Below, in pieces: positions 11,620 to 23,769 of a stretch of DNA of 64,000 bases. The position numbers and the translations under genes are program-made. The number at the start of each line of letters is the position of its first letter. The first letter of the stretch is position 1. This DNA comes from Diabrotica undecimpunctata (Eukaryota > Arthropoda > Insecta > Coleoptera > Chrysomelidae), in the NCBI RefSeq assembly GCF_040954645.1, contig NC_092810.1:68756660-68820659 (forward strand), read 5' to 3'. Under the pieces are notes generated by a model that was not told the DNA's origin, did not search any database, and saw nothing but the letters and a program-made list of their open reading frames with translations.

Positions 11620-12682
11620 ACTTTCGAGAACAATTTTAATTTTATCTTCCATACCGACAATGTTATATTTGACGTTTGTTGACAGTTTCAAAACCACTAG
11701 ATTCATTTACCTAATTAAAAAAAAATTAATCAAAATAACTGCAGCAGTTTTTTGGTATTTTCTTATTACAACGTATCAATTGCTGACGTGTTTATTGAAA
11801 CTTTTGGCAATTTTCCTCTAAAAATTCCACGAATTTGAATGTGTACATAAATTTTGTTCGAAATTGTTTCAATTTCAGTTAACATTTTGCTCTCTATTTC
11901 AATTTTTTTTGTTCAGTACAAATCATTATCTTTTATTTTCCCTACGCTCGAACCAATAGTTTGAAATTTTTATACTTGATTACGGATTTCCAGGTCAATC
12001 AGAACATTTTATATAGAATAATTTTTTTGTATGACGTGTAAAATAAGCTTTTCCTCCATTTGTATAAAAGCTTTTTGGGAACATTGTATAAAGCTTTTTG
12101 GGAATTGTAAACAAATACATTCCCATTATTAACTTTTGAAAATTCGGTTTGATTGTTAGCTTAACTAAATAAAGGAAACACAAAACATATACAATATAGC
12201 CAGTTTTAAAACATAGATAGGAATTCTGCTTAATTTGTCAAGCATGATGAATATTATAAAATATTTTATCAAAGTGAATATGTACATTGCGCTTTTCGTT
12301 ATCATACAAACCGGACAGAACTCAAAACACAAAAACTTTTAATTATTAAATATTCACGTGTTGAATGTTTTATCATAATTCTCTAAAATTCTGGACCAAA
12401 AGTTTGTTTCAAATTCATTGTACGTACTATAATAACATCAGAAATATGTGTTTGTCAAATTTCCACAATCAAAACAAGATTCCTAATAGAAACTGGAACG
12501 AAATTTTTGTAAGAAAAATATAAAATTTTCAAATAGTTGGTGCAAAAAGTCAGTTAAATAATCATGACATTAAAAAATAAACTACGTAAATATTGCTATT
12601 TTCCACTACTAAAGATTTAAAAAAAAAATCGAAATCGGATCATTTTCCACCGAGATACATATTACAAAGTTTTTCGAGCTTC
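11620..12682. other. AT-rich interval without recognised features
   Basis: No recognisable coding motif. A short local duplication of AAGCTTTTTGGGAA occurs near 12067-12103. Otherwise nothing could be supported. Confidence 0.4.
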
Positions 12683-12870
12683 GGATTTCTTCTTCTTCTT
12701 CGTGCGACTAGGATTACTCCTGTTTGTCTGCCTCTTATTCTGGTTCAGTCGTTGTTGACTGTACAGCTTCGCCGATTTAAAGTTCTGATTTCAATTTTCC
12801 TGTGAGCCGTCTCGGTAGCAGAGAGATTAGCCCACCACCACGGCTACGCCGTCACTCAGCATAAGGTCAA
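12683..12870 (-). repeat. SINE-like or non-LTR 3'-end repeat with (GAA)n tail
   Basis: On the minus strand it starts in a GC-richer block with GGTGGTGGGCTAATCTCTC and ends in CGCACGAAGAAGAAGAAG, the short GAA tail typical of RTE 3' ends and their dependent SINEs. No clear tRNA A/B boxes were seen and no target duplication was identified. Confidence 0.3.
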
Positions 12871-13559
12871 ATTTATTATTCATTTTTGATAAAAAAGCTT
12901 GTTTATTATAAACATTATAAATGTTTCTTAAAAATAATGTTCATGGAGTATCGAATCGAGGTCGATTTCCTTTCTTTTGTTATAACTAAAGTGGCAGCGA
13001 TTAAAAAATTGGGCTTCAATTGACCGTAATTTTTTTTAATTGTAGGTTTTGAAGCTAGCAGTCATAATCTGTGAGTTAGAAAATGCTACGATGGGTAGGG
13101 GACGCTCCAGCTCTAAATTTAAAAAAAAAATTTAACCATATTTTTAATGTAATAAATAAAAAGTAAAAAAATTTTTTAGGTCTTATTTTACATTACAGTG
13201 AAAAAATATTAAATCTTTAAGAGAACGTTTTTTCGTCTTTAGGTAAAATATTATCAGATCTTAGCAAAAAATGGACCGTTCTGGTTTAACAAAATCTAAT
13301 TTTGTTGGACATTGAAACAGCTAATATACTAAAAATTATTACATTTTTACATGGCCATATTTACAAAAAATATGGCCATTTTCATAAAATATTGTTTTTA
13401 ACTTACCGCTAATTATCCAATATACTTTTATGATTGTATGGCTTTTTTTTTCAAAAGTAAGTAAGTCATGTACTTTCGCTTCAAAGGCTTCTCAACAATC
13501 TGAATCAAAGAGTGCATTTTACCTCTTCAAAGTCATAAATAAATAATAACCACCCTATG

Positions 13560-14990
13560 TCTAAAATTTTTTCTCTCAAAACTATACGAACAAACTGAAT
13601 TTTGCGGAGAATGGCAATTTTGGAACCCAAAAAAAGATGCATAAAAGTTTACCACTTTTACTCCAAGGTTTTCCCCTAAAACCCCCTCTCGTAGGGGGAA
13701 AAAATTTATTTACCCAAAATCTGTACGCCGTAGAAAAAAAAAATTCAAATAAAAAATGTAGCTGAGATAATTTTAAACAAAAATGTTAATCTATTTTTTC
13801 TGTAGATTAAATCGTTTCTAAAAAAAAACAAGTATGCGCGCGAAATAAATTTTAAATAACATTTGTATCAACTCAACGGTAAATATTGTGAAGCTTTCTC
13901 ATAATTTTTTTTTATTTTGTTGCAAATGAAGACCGTTTGTATAAATTTTAAATACATAAACGTTGCGCAATTTTTGCCATTTCTTATGATTCTCATGAGA
14001 CCAATAAAATGTGTCACTTCCACTCCTCGGTCAATATGAAATTTTTATTGCTGGAGCCTTATCTTAAAAGTTATAACATGAAATTTCGATTTTAAGTTTG
14101 GGCAACAAATATGAGGAATTTGAAATATGTCCAAAAAACGTCCAAAAAACGTCCAAAAAATGTCACGGGAAATGCTTTCACGAAGACGGTATTAGGTGCA
14201 ATTGTAGCTGAACTTGTGCCTTTTCGAAAAAGGTACTTATGTAATCAAAAAGAAGCAGTTTTAAACGTTTTAGATCGTTTGTAATGTGAAAGTTTAAATT
14301 TAGCATTTTTAGGCATATGTCAAATGCCTCACGTTTATTGCCAAAACTCAAAACCAAAATTTCAGGCTAAATGTTTTGAAGATTAGGCTCTAATAATGAA
14401 AATTCCATAGTGACCGGTCAAGTGAAAAATTTTATTGATCTCATGAGAATCGTAAAAAATGCTAAAAATCGCTAAACGTTTATTTATTTAACACCTTTAT
14501 AGAAACTGACTTTATTTGTGGCAACATGCAAAAATTGTACGTGAAAGCTGCTCTCCTCACCTTTAAAACGCATTTTGATTTTTGTAGATAGGACACTCTG
14601 ATCAAAAGATATCGAATTTTTACAAGTTCGATTTGATACAAATTTTATTTAAAATTGATTTCGCGCGCGTACCTGACATTGAAGATCACCGGTCGCTTCA
14701 GGCGTTGTTTCTAAGAAAACGGTTCATTCTAAATAAAAAGTGCTAATCAACATTTTTGTTTAAAATTATCTAAGTTACCTAAATTTTTTATTTGAAACAT
14801 TTTTTTTATAGCATACAGATTCCTGGTAAATTGATTTTATCCGTTTTTCTCCCTTACGGGGAGTTTAGGGGGAAGCTGCGGGGTAATGGTGGTAATCTTT
14901 TTGTATCTCTTTGGGGTCACAAAGTTGACATTATCGTCAAAATTCAGCATGTTCGTAGGATGTTTAGAGGTTCAGTGGCATTTTCGTCTC
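13560..14990. repeat. ~1.43 kb imperfect palindrome (fold-back element)
   Basis: Left-half segments recur in reverse order and complement in the right half. Blocks near 13605-13700 pair with 14850-14955 (CTGAATTTTG, GTTTACCAC/ATTACCACC). The GCGCGCGAAAT block near 13836 pairs with GATTTCGCGCGCG near 14660. CTCATGAGACCAATAAAAT near 13990 pairs with ATTTTATTGATCTCATGAG near 14432. Arms look roughly 75% alike around a centre near 14.25 kb. An unstable GTCCAAAAAAC tandem lies at 14130-14160. No transposase is seen, and the ORF at 14792-15034 is just arm sequence. Confidence 0.7.
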
Positions 14991-16344
14991 TGGCGAACAG
15001 AGTAGATTTAAAAAATTCACTAATTAGTGCATGAAATCAACTTCTTTTTTACCCACAGCCTGCGCTACCAGTATGAAAAAATTTAATATTGAAATATTAT
15101 TATCTTCATTTGTGTAGAAGCGGATAAGGACTAATAGCGATAAAGTTGGTGTTATAATATTCCTGTTTTAAACTCGAGACTGATGAATATTCTAAAATAT
15201 GAACGAAAAAAAAAAAAATAAAAACCTTTTCAAAGGAGGGACAGGATTTGTGAATCAGGTCTTTATAAAAGAGGCACTTAATATCTAATTAACTAGGCCC
15301 TCATATATTGAAAAAAATTGATCACTGGCAATACTGTTCATTGAATTACTTTACCTTTAATTACCTTTAAAGTAAATTTAATTATTTTATGGTGCCCAGC
15401 AGATCTAGTGGATATAGATACCTCTGACTGGGTATTGAGTACCACAACCGAATATGGGACAGACATATACCATTTTATTCTTTCGACGAAGGAACTAAGG
15501 TATAGGTGCGTTTATTTTTTATTATCGTGGGCACATTTTTTATTATAGTGGGCACATTCTCCAGTTGAATTGTTATACCCACTTTTTACATAAAACTGAA
15601 AATTTAATACAAAATTGAAGACAAAAAGGATATCAAAATGCTCAGCAAACAATATTAATATCTTATTAAATGAAGACTCTGACGTAAATCAGCAGAACCA
15701 TCAGAGAGAACATCAGCAGCGGTTATCAAACGCTAACATCGGCTAACAAATGAGGAAGCTGTTCATTACTAAAATAAAGTTAAAGCAGATGTGATAATGA
15801 TAAATGGAATGATGGTGATAATATGGATAGACAAAACCAATCATGGAAAAGGAAAGACATTGTTAACCATATTGGCAATGAAGATTGCTATATCCTTCAT
15901 GCGCTGTAGTATTTTAAAGCTAAACATATGTGGCTTATGAGGAAATTGTCGGTTAGTAATTTGGAAAATTGTTCAATCATATCTTATTAGTATGTCTGGA
16001 AAATTTGCGACCACCTTAGATACAGAACTTTATTGCATAAGATAAAAAAAAATATTGCTAAGTCATATTTAAAAAATCTAATCTTCACAACTAATTGAAA
16101 TAAAAAATATCAACCTTCAGGGTTGTATTAAAAACTCAGGACTGTAAATAAAACTAATTTTTAGCTAATGGATAAACAGGATTATAATTACAACAAATAA
16201 AATATCAATAAAATGACCAAACAAAACAAAATAATTTTTAAACTTTCACCACATTATTTGAATTTAATTTAATAGAGCTAATTTGAGACCCTATAAACAA
16301 TTAGAAAAAAAATATCACGTTTAGGTTCGCAGATGCAAAGATTG
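14991..16344. other. AT-rich interval with a small tandem duplication
   Basis: At 15510-15560 a ~26 bp unit containing GTGGGCACATTTTTTATTAT occurs twice. The stretch 15640-15950 has fewer A/T runs than its neighbours and could be decayed coding sequence, but no motif was recognised. Confidence 0.4.
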
Positions 16345-16690
16345 TTGTAATGATTGTAATGAAAGAACGATGCGGCTTTTTGGAATACCGCAGAATGATT
16401 GCGGTCCAATTAAAGCAGGATTAGATTCTTCTTTAACAAGACTATCAGCGATCTCGTTATGAAATGTATTTATGCTCTGGCATACCCATAACAGTTATTT
16501 TGTTACGTCAATTGTTTAAAAAACTGTCTGCAGTACCAACCTGTTACGAACTCACAAGTAGTAGACTTCACAATGCTCAATTGCTGCTCAATGCAGCTTG
16601 GCTGTCAGAGGGAATAAATAATTTTGCCAAATTGAGTCGTTTTTCCGGTACTCTTGAGCACAAAAATCTATTGCTAGTAATTCTACTTGA
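16345..16690 (-). pseudogene. Retrotransposon RNase H domain remnant
   Basis: On the minus strand, SDSQAALSSN (near 16600) is the second acidic block of the RNase H domains in I/R1/Loa-type non-LTR elements. Further on, after a frame change, NEIADSLVKEESNPALIGPQ and SFCGIP match the C-terminal 'GNE.AD.LA..G......GPEPFCG' block. Stops lie between. It borders the fold-back at 16724-17162 on its 5' side. The parent RT is not present. Confidence 0.6.
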
Positions 16691-16723
16691 AAAATATTTT
16701 GGATAATCTAGTGTTAAACATTA

Positions 16724-17162
16724 TAGACTGTCGGATTTCAATACGAAGTGCGACCATAATTTTGTCCCTTATGTATTTTTGTGTACTGAAAATGTCATAT
16801 GAGATAAGCAAAAAAAAAGAAATTAAAAGTTGAACCAGGGTGCGTTTTTCTGAAAATAATTTTCCTAATTTTCCAAAACTTTTCCAAGTTAAAATTTTTC
16901 GTTTTCACGACCTGATGTTATGCCTTTTTTTGCAGGTCTTTGCAATCAATCAATCTATAGATTTGTAAAGTGACATAAGGTAGTAATAATTTTTTACAAA
17001 TGAAATTTTTTTCCAAAAGAAAATTCAATTTTTACAAAAAGTTTCCCAGGAAAAAACACAGTTTTCACATATTTTACTCTCCTTGATTTCATCTTTCAGT
17101 ACACTCAAAGGCATAAGGAATAAAATCGTAAGCGAGCTTCGTCGGAAATCCGACGGTCTATT
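16724..17162. repeat. ~440 bp fold-back repeat
   Basis: Starts AGACTGTCGGATTTC and ends GAAATCCGACGGTCT. The outer ~75 bp arms pair, including GTGTACTGAAA near 16783 with TTTCAGTACAC near 17095. The inner parts are AT-rich and pair more loosely. It adjoins the 5' side of the RNase H remnant. Confidence 0.65.
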
Positions 17163-17284
17163 AACTCTCCATGAAAGCAAAGAGAAACTGCTGGTCCTTG
17201 GCCCAACTAGAGCTCTTGTTTTAAAACCTTATAGAATTTTTTTTAATTGCTGAAAAGTTTGATAAAGCTTATCGGAAGTTTTCA

Positions 17285-19560
17285 GCAAAAGGTTAAACAA
17301 AAAGCAGAATTTTTAAAGGAGCGCGGAGCACAAGAGGTTCGCGAGCATAGTGGATACCCAGCTTTACTCGGCAGAGAAAGATCATAACGGTTTCACATCT
17401 AAATAAATTCTTCGAAATTAACGTACGCTCAATATATGGCCCCCTAAGCATTCCATTAAAAAAGAACAGTATGTAGAATATATGAAAAGTTTGGGAAAAA
17501 GATATATCATTGGAGGTGACTTTAATGGAATTCACACCCAATGAGGATCAAGATTGACAACTAAACGAAAAAGTTATTGACAGCCATAAAAAAAAGAAAC
17601 GTGAAGTAACATCAACAGGTAGGCCTACTTATTAGCCAACAGATAGAAACAAAATACCGGACTTAAATTGATTTCTTCGTTATTAAAAATATTTCATCCA
17701 ATTTATAGATATTAATGATTGTTGGGATATGAATTCAGATCAATCACCGATAATACTCAGTGTGAGTGATATGATCATTAGAAAGGATTGTAACTCAATA
17801 CTAACAAATAAACTAACAGGTTGGGAAATTTTTAGAACAGTCCTTGAAAATAGAATTGAATTAGCAGTGCCATTAAAAAAATCTTAACAATTAGACAAGG
17901 AAGTAGAGTTGTTTGTTCAAAATAACAAAAATCAGCATGGGAAAGTACTCTAACTCTAAGATCAAAAGTAAAAGGAAACAACTATCCGAAAGAAATTAAA
18001 AACTTAATTAAATAGAATAGAAAACGAAGAAGAAAGTGGCAACAAACCAAAGCTCCCCAAGATAAAACAAAATTTGAACAAGGCTACTTGTTCAAATTTG
18101 TCTAACTGGAAGATGGTAGCTGGACTAAAAGCAATGAACAAAAGGAAGATAGATTTGCCATATATTTAGAAAAAACATTAAACCTGTATGATGACCAAAT
18201 TTATGATCAAATATCGTTAAAGCCTAATCAGAAAGAAGAGAGAATTAGACCAACATCCCCGAAAGTAGCTGATGAATATCCTAAGAAAGCACCTGGATAT
18301 AATCTAATCACTGGAGAATTACTAACAAACCTACCTCTTAAAGCCGTATGATCAAATTGACCAACATCATCAATGCTGCATTTAGATTGAGATAAGTCCA
18401 ACATTTATGGAAAATAGCTGAGGATATAATGATACCAAGACCAGGGAAATCACCACATGAAGTCTCCTCATATAGGCTATTATCACTTTTACCAGCGATG
18501 TCGAAGCTTTTTGAGAAACTCCTGCTAAAAAGAATGAAACCAATAATAGAAGAGAAAATATGATTCCAAACCACCAATTTGGCTTTAGAAATAAACATTC
18601 TACGATTGATCAGGTACACAGAATTACCAACATAATTGAAAAATCATTAGAAGAGAAAAAAGTTTGTTCTACAATCTTTTTAGACGTAGCTAAGGCCTTC
18701 AACAAAGTATGGCATGAAGGTTTAATCTACAAACTCAAAATTCTTATGCCTAAACAATACTCAGAAATATTGCAGTCATACATATCTGATAGATACTTTA
18801 GAATTAAGCAAGAAGACGTGTACACAGATCTAAAAGAAATCAAAGCAGGAGTTCCTCAAGGAAGCGTATTAGGTCCTCTACCTATTATATGCATACGACA
18901 TACCTAAACTAGAAAATGATACTATAGCCACGTTTGCAGATGATGCTGCTATCCTAGCAGTAGGTGATACCAGCAAAGAAAAAGCAGAAAGGTTATAGTT
19001 GTCAATAAATAAAATCCATAATTGGACGAAAAAATGGAAAATCAAACTAAATGAATATAAATCAATTCACATTAATTTTACAAATAAAAAAATATAAAAC
19101 ATTCCAATTAAAATAAATGATGCCTAATTACCATATGTATCTTCTGCAAAATACTTAGGTATCACACTTGATACAGCAAGACTTCGCTGGAAAAACCATA
19201 TTAAAAAGTAAAGGGAGAAACTAAAAAAATGGATTAGCTGATGGGAAGATACTGAGCATTGTCCATACATAACAAACAAATGCTATACAAACAAATACTG
19301 GGACCAGTATGGACGTATGGTTGCTAACTCTGGGGATGTGCCAAGTCAAATATTATCCAGATCATCTAGAGATTCCAGAATAAAATGTTAAGGAACATCA
19401 TTGATGCTCCTTGGTACATCAGAAATGTCGACCTCCACAAGGACCTTGAGATAGAAAGATAATCATATAAACATCGAGGCCATCCAATTCCTCGATAATA
19501 CTGGGTTAGAAAAAGACTTAAACGAAGAAAACCATTTGAGTTATTATAAATTGTTAATTC
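17285..19560 (+). pseudogene. Jockey-like non-LTR retrotransposon pol (EN-RT), frame-broken
   Basis: An apurinic-type endonuclease followed by reverse transcriptase, spread over several frames. The endonuclease keeps GGDFNGIHTQ near 17511 and TSTGRPTYWP-like sequence near 17610. RT keeps PGKSPHEVSSYR-like sequence near 18445, NHQFGFRNKHSTIDQ (18570), FLDVAKAFNKVWHEGLIYKL (18680), KAGVPQGSVLGP (18845), the catalytic FADDAAIL (18935) and SAKYLGITLD (19145). About 750 codons are present from the late endonuclease to a C-terminal LKRRKPFEL-type stretch. Single-base indels and stops are frequent. ORF1 and the first part of EN are missing, so it is 5'-truncated or hidden by the upstream fold-back. 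Confidence 0.85.
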
Positions 19561-20157
19561 GCTTAAACGCAGAGCATAGTGCTTTGTTGTGGGTTAGCTA
19601 TAGTGCATACATAGTCTTTAGATAAAATAACAGGGTTAAGGTCTTAGAATTTATGTATGATTTAGTAATTTAAGTCAAAGAAGAATTGATAATTGGTCCA
19701 ATGTGATCAGATTTCAGTGGTATTATGGCAGCTTAGTTGTTTAATAATAAAAAAAATCTTATTTTTGTAGTATTAAAACCAAATAGATCTAGTTTTTTAA
19801 TTATATAACCACATTTTAGGTCACGCATCCGAAGTCCGAAGATATTAAAATTTGGATCAAATAGAATTATATAAACTGATTTCTTCTTAACCCATATTTA
19901 ACCCTGGTGAAATTAACTGAACTAGAAAATATGGATTCGTTAATGGTAAATATACTCTAATACCAAGTGAAAATACTTGAAAAGAAAGAAAAAGTTCTTT
20001 TTTTAAGTACCAAATGCGTATATCCGCTATACTTATATACAAACGAATAATTTTATTATTTTTGTATAATTAAAATGTAATAAAAGATAAAAATATTCGT
20101 ATGTCAGGGTGGTCTCTATGATAAACTTTCTTAATAACATTTCAAATAATAATTATA
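19561..20157. other. AT-rich interval, possible 3' UTR of the Jockey-like copy
   Basis: No coding motif was found. This could be non-coding sequence downstream of the Jockey-like pol up to the Tc1-like element. No poly(A) tail or target duplication was pinned down. Confidence 0.3.
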
Positions 20158-20159
20158 TA

Positions 20160-21423
20160 CACACAACCGAACTTATATGGAATCATCTGATATTTATTAT
20201 TATTTTAATTGAATTTAAAAAAAAAACACCGTACGAAGTCAAAGAATATTTATTATAAAGCAATTTAATCACAAATACATAAAAATAAAAGAAATTATTT
20301 GTTTTAAAGTCACTAGCATACAAAATTTCAATGTACAAGGAATTATGTTTAAATTGTTTTTATTTGTTAATGTTTTTTTTTTTAGTAGTGATGTTACTAA
20401 CCCTAGGCCTTATGCAAGCTCCAATTCGCGTGGGTATGCTCCTAAACAAATTCTCAAGATTTTATTGTGGTAGGTTGTTTCCTTTCAAAAGCAGCTTGTA
20501 CTAGCTGTACAGTGTTTTGTGAATTATGTTGGCGAGGTCTAATTCTTTTGTCAACTACAGTCTAAGTCTGTAGTGACTCTGCTGGTATGTGGAGGTGCAT
20601 TATCATGCATGAAAATTAAATTTTTTTCCACTGCACTTTTTCAGAGTCTTACTACAGGTTCTAGAACCAAATCAATATACCTGCGAGCTATTAAAGTTGG
20701 TTAAATGGAAATTAAAGTAATTTTTTCACCGAAGATGTTACTTTTAGAACATAACACTTCCTCCTGTAAGTCTGTGAACAGATTTGGCTGTTTCCGTTCC
20801 TGTGTGCTTGTCTTCCTCGCCCTCTAAGCACACGAATTCATCGGTTAAATAATTTTACACAAATCCTGGTTTCGTCTGAAAATATCACATTTTAATAATT
20901 TCCAATGTTCCAGTTTTAGTATTAAAGACACCAATTTAGTCGATCAATCTTGTGATGCCTGGTTAACACGGGAACCCGTTACTGTCTAATGATGTCTAGT
21001 CTTTGGGGGCGAAATCTTCTTCTTATCGTTTCAACCGAAATACTTACACTTGTACCTTTCAAAAGCTGCTTTTGGAGTTTGGACCATTAAACGATCGTGG
21101 CAAGCCGTTGTTACTTTTTGGCGACTTTATCTTTGTCTATTCTTAAGCGTTCCTGACTCCTAATAATAAATAATCTTTCCCCTTTGCTCATCCGTTAACC
21201 CCACACAAGGCATATTTTCGTTTTTGAAAGCAAAAGTTAGTTTATTTATTTTCGTTCAATTCACAACTAAAGCTAATAGTCTATACAGCACCGGGCTGTA
21301 TTATCTGATTGTTTTATTGGCTTGTTTATTTTCAATAAAATCTTTATTCTTCGCAACAATAACAAGTTTCAAATAAATATTGGTTTGAAATACATAGTGA
21401 TTCCATATAAGTTCGGTTGTGTG
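20160..21423 (-). mobile_element. Tc1-like DNA transposon, copy 2, both inverted ends present
   Basis: Ends are CACACAACCGAACTTATATG (20160 on) and its complement to 21423, flanked by TA on both sides, about 26 bp TIRs. The minus strand carries a transposase remnant with KKVTTACHDR-like sequence and the second catalytic block MHDNAPPHTS intact. The stretch that should hold the third acidic residue (PDLNPIE) is deleted, leaving a jump from about 20575 to 20555. Numerous stops make it non-autonomous in this form. Same family as 275-1655. Confidence 0.8.
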
Positions 21424-21425
21424 TA

Positions 21426-22860
21426 ATTGGTCTAAAAGAAAGACTGTGTTTATTAATGAGAAAGTAGAATTATTTCGGAAAATATTTATTGAAATATACG
21501 TAATTAAGGTAAGTTAAGTTTGCACTTGGTGTAGTGGTTGTTGGGTATACGCCAGTAAATGACCGTTTTGGAGTGAAAGGCACCCCTTTTCGGGGATGGA
21601 AAAACATACGTTTAAAACAATTCTGGAAATGGGCAAATTGACTAATTTTAAGCAACTTTTGATCTATCGAGTTTTTCACCAAGAAAATTTTCATATTTCA
21701 AAATAAAACGTTTTCAGACGGTTTTTCACAAAAACTCAAAAAGTAAGTAATTTACCGAAAAATATTCTTAGGAAAAATGTAGCTTTTATAAGTCACGAAG
21801 TCTGTAGACTCAGTAAAATCAGAGTTGTAGCTCATGAAAAGCTCTTATTTTTCAAATTCCAAATCGAACATTTCAACGTGAAATAACCAAAAAATGAAGC
21901 ACGTTTTGGGGAAAACTCATAAAATTTTTTTGAAAGTGTTTAAAAACGCTTTATTCTTCTCTTTAAAAATTGTATTTATTTTATTTAAAAAAAAATTTGT
22001 AGCATCAAAACTGCGAGTTACGCTCAAAATACATTCCCTTTTTTTTTGGTAAAAACATCATGAAAATCACCTCTAATTAGCACCCCAAATAAAATTAATC
22101 GTTACCGTTTACAATTTACTTTATTTATGTATTGTATTTGTAAGTTTGACTGATTCAAAGCCTACTTATTTTTGAAAAAAATTGGTTTTAAATTAAAAAA
22201 AAATTTTGAAAATAACTCAAAAAGTATTAGTGATGCAGAAAATCTTGAAAAAAAAAATATAGGTTTTGCTTTTCTGAACATTTTGGTTTAATTCGTTTTT
22301 CTGCAAGACAAAAATTGGTTAAGATATGGCTGTTCAAAGTTTGCATACACTCGCATAGTGACTCGTTCAAGCCCTTTCAACTAAAATCGTTTTAAAATTA
22401 AGGGTTTAAAAAATTCATTTAAATAATCTTGCTCTTAAAGACATAGAAAATGGTTTTTTTTAAGTACTTCATAGCTTAAAAGCTAACCGAGCTATGTAGA
22501 AAAAACCAATCACAAATTTTAGGAGATAACAGAACGCGTATACTGGAGCATTGTAAGATACACATAATGTGCTATTAAGGCATAAACAATCTTTCCCCCT
22601 TCTTTATAAATTAATAAGGGTTGATTTTCAAGTTGAAATAAAATTAATTCGTAACATTTGAATAAAAAAATTATTGTATTTATAGTTTCAATAAAAAAAA
22701 TACTACTTATTCGAATTTCTTAACAAAGGGTTGTTTTTATAAGGGTAGAAATTAGGTGGTAAAAAAATCTAAATTTATTGTTACTGGATAATTAAATAAT
22801 TCCAAATTGCTTGAACTTACAATTATATGATTTTTTTCTATTAGGGGTCGTTTTCACACC
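21426..22860. repeat. Non-coding AT-rich sequence resembling dispersed insect repeat
   Basis: Long stretch without coding motifs. Two subregions, 22087-22180 and 22637-22720, share AAATAAAATTAAT, ATTGTATTT and CTACTTATT in order, suggesting an internal direct duplication offset by about 550 bp. The stretch 22190-22380 has the look of a conserved repeat body. Boundaries are not resolved. Confidence 0.35.
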
Positions 22861-22864
22861 TTCT

Positions 22865-23617
22865 TCTTAACGTGCCCTATCAAGTCCCCTTGACGTTGGC
22901 GATTAGCATGGCGAAACTGTCTCTGTCTTGAGCTATTTTAAAGAGTTGCTCAGCTTTCCTCAATTCTGTCTACTCCCTGATATTCTTCAACCAAGAGGCC
23001 TGCTTTCTACCAATTCCTCTGGGTCCTTCGATTTTACCCATCATAATAAGTTGAAGAATATTATATCGGTTTCCCCTTACTACGTGTCCAAAATAGGCCA
23101 TCTTTCTACATTTGATGTTATCAAGCAGCTCGCGAGCAGCATTTGCTCTCTCAAGGACTGCCACATTTGTTAGCCTAGCCGTCCATGGAATTTTTAGTAT
23201 ACGTCTGTGCAGCCACATTTCAAAGGCCTCCAGACGATTAATGGTGGATATTTTTAATGTCCATGCTTCGACACCGTATAAGAGGACTGACCAAATGTAG
23301 CATTTAACCATGCGCTTTCGAAGTTGAAGTTGCAAGTTATCATTACAGAAGAATGACTTCATTTTTAAAAATGTCGTGCGGGCTATCTCGATTCTACGTT
23401 TTATCTCTTGATCTGGATCTAGTTGTTCAGTAATATGGCAACCAAGATAATTAAAACTGGACACTCTTTGAATTATATGACCATCAACATATACACATTT
23501 CACACCTAAAAAATAAGAAGAAAGCAACGGCACAAGTTCAATTTTGAAGTGGAGGGTAAGTATACCATAAATCCAAATTTCCATGAAAAACAGTGGAGAC
23601 AAGGTATTCAATGACAT
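22865..23617 (-). pseudogene. RTE-type endonuclease-RT C-terminal domain
   Basis: A long minus-strand frame with SSFNYLGCHITEQLDPDQEI, MVKCYIWSVLLYGVEAWTLK, RLEAFEMWLHRRILKIPWTA and YFGHVVRGNRYNILQLIMMG, then SWLKNIRE. After a stop near 22970 the tail continues as LRKAEQLFKIAQDRDSFAML and ends near AGGGCACGTTAAGAAGAAG, the 3' end sequence this family shares with 61840-61926. This is the best preserved tail of this family in the window. Palm and endonuclease are absent, so a 5'-truncated insertion is likely. Confidence 0.85.
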
Positions 23618-23769
23618 TGTTTTAATTATACTAAACTAGTGGGTGAGATTTAAGAGTAAATCTGTGATACAATCTTAAATTATGTTGTTTAATGTTAATT
23701 GACATTCATGCACTTTATTAAAAGATGATTTGAATCAATTATCCGCTTTAATTTACAATTATACAATTT

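Noticed and set aside
12683..12870. tRNA gene or clear tRNA-derived SINE
   Set aside because: No cloverleaf and no convincing A and B boxes; kept only as a low-confidence repeat.
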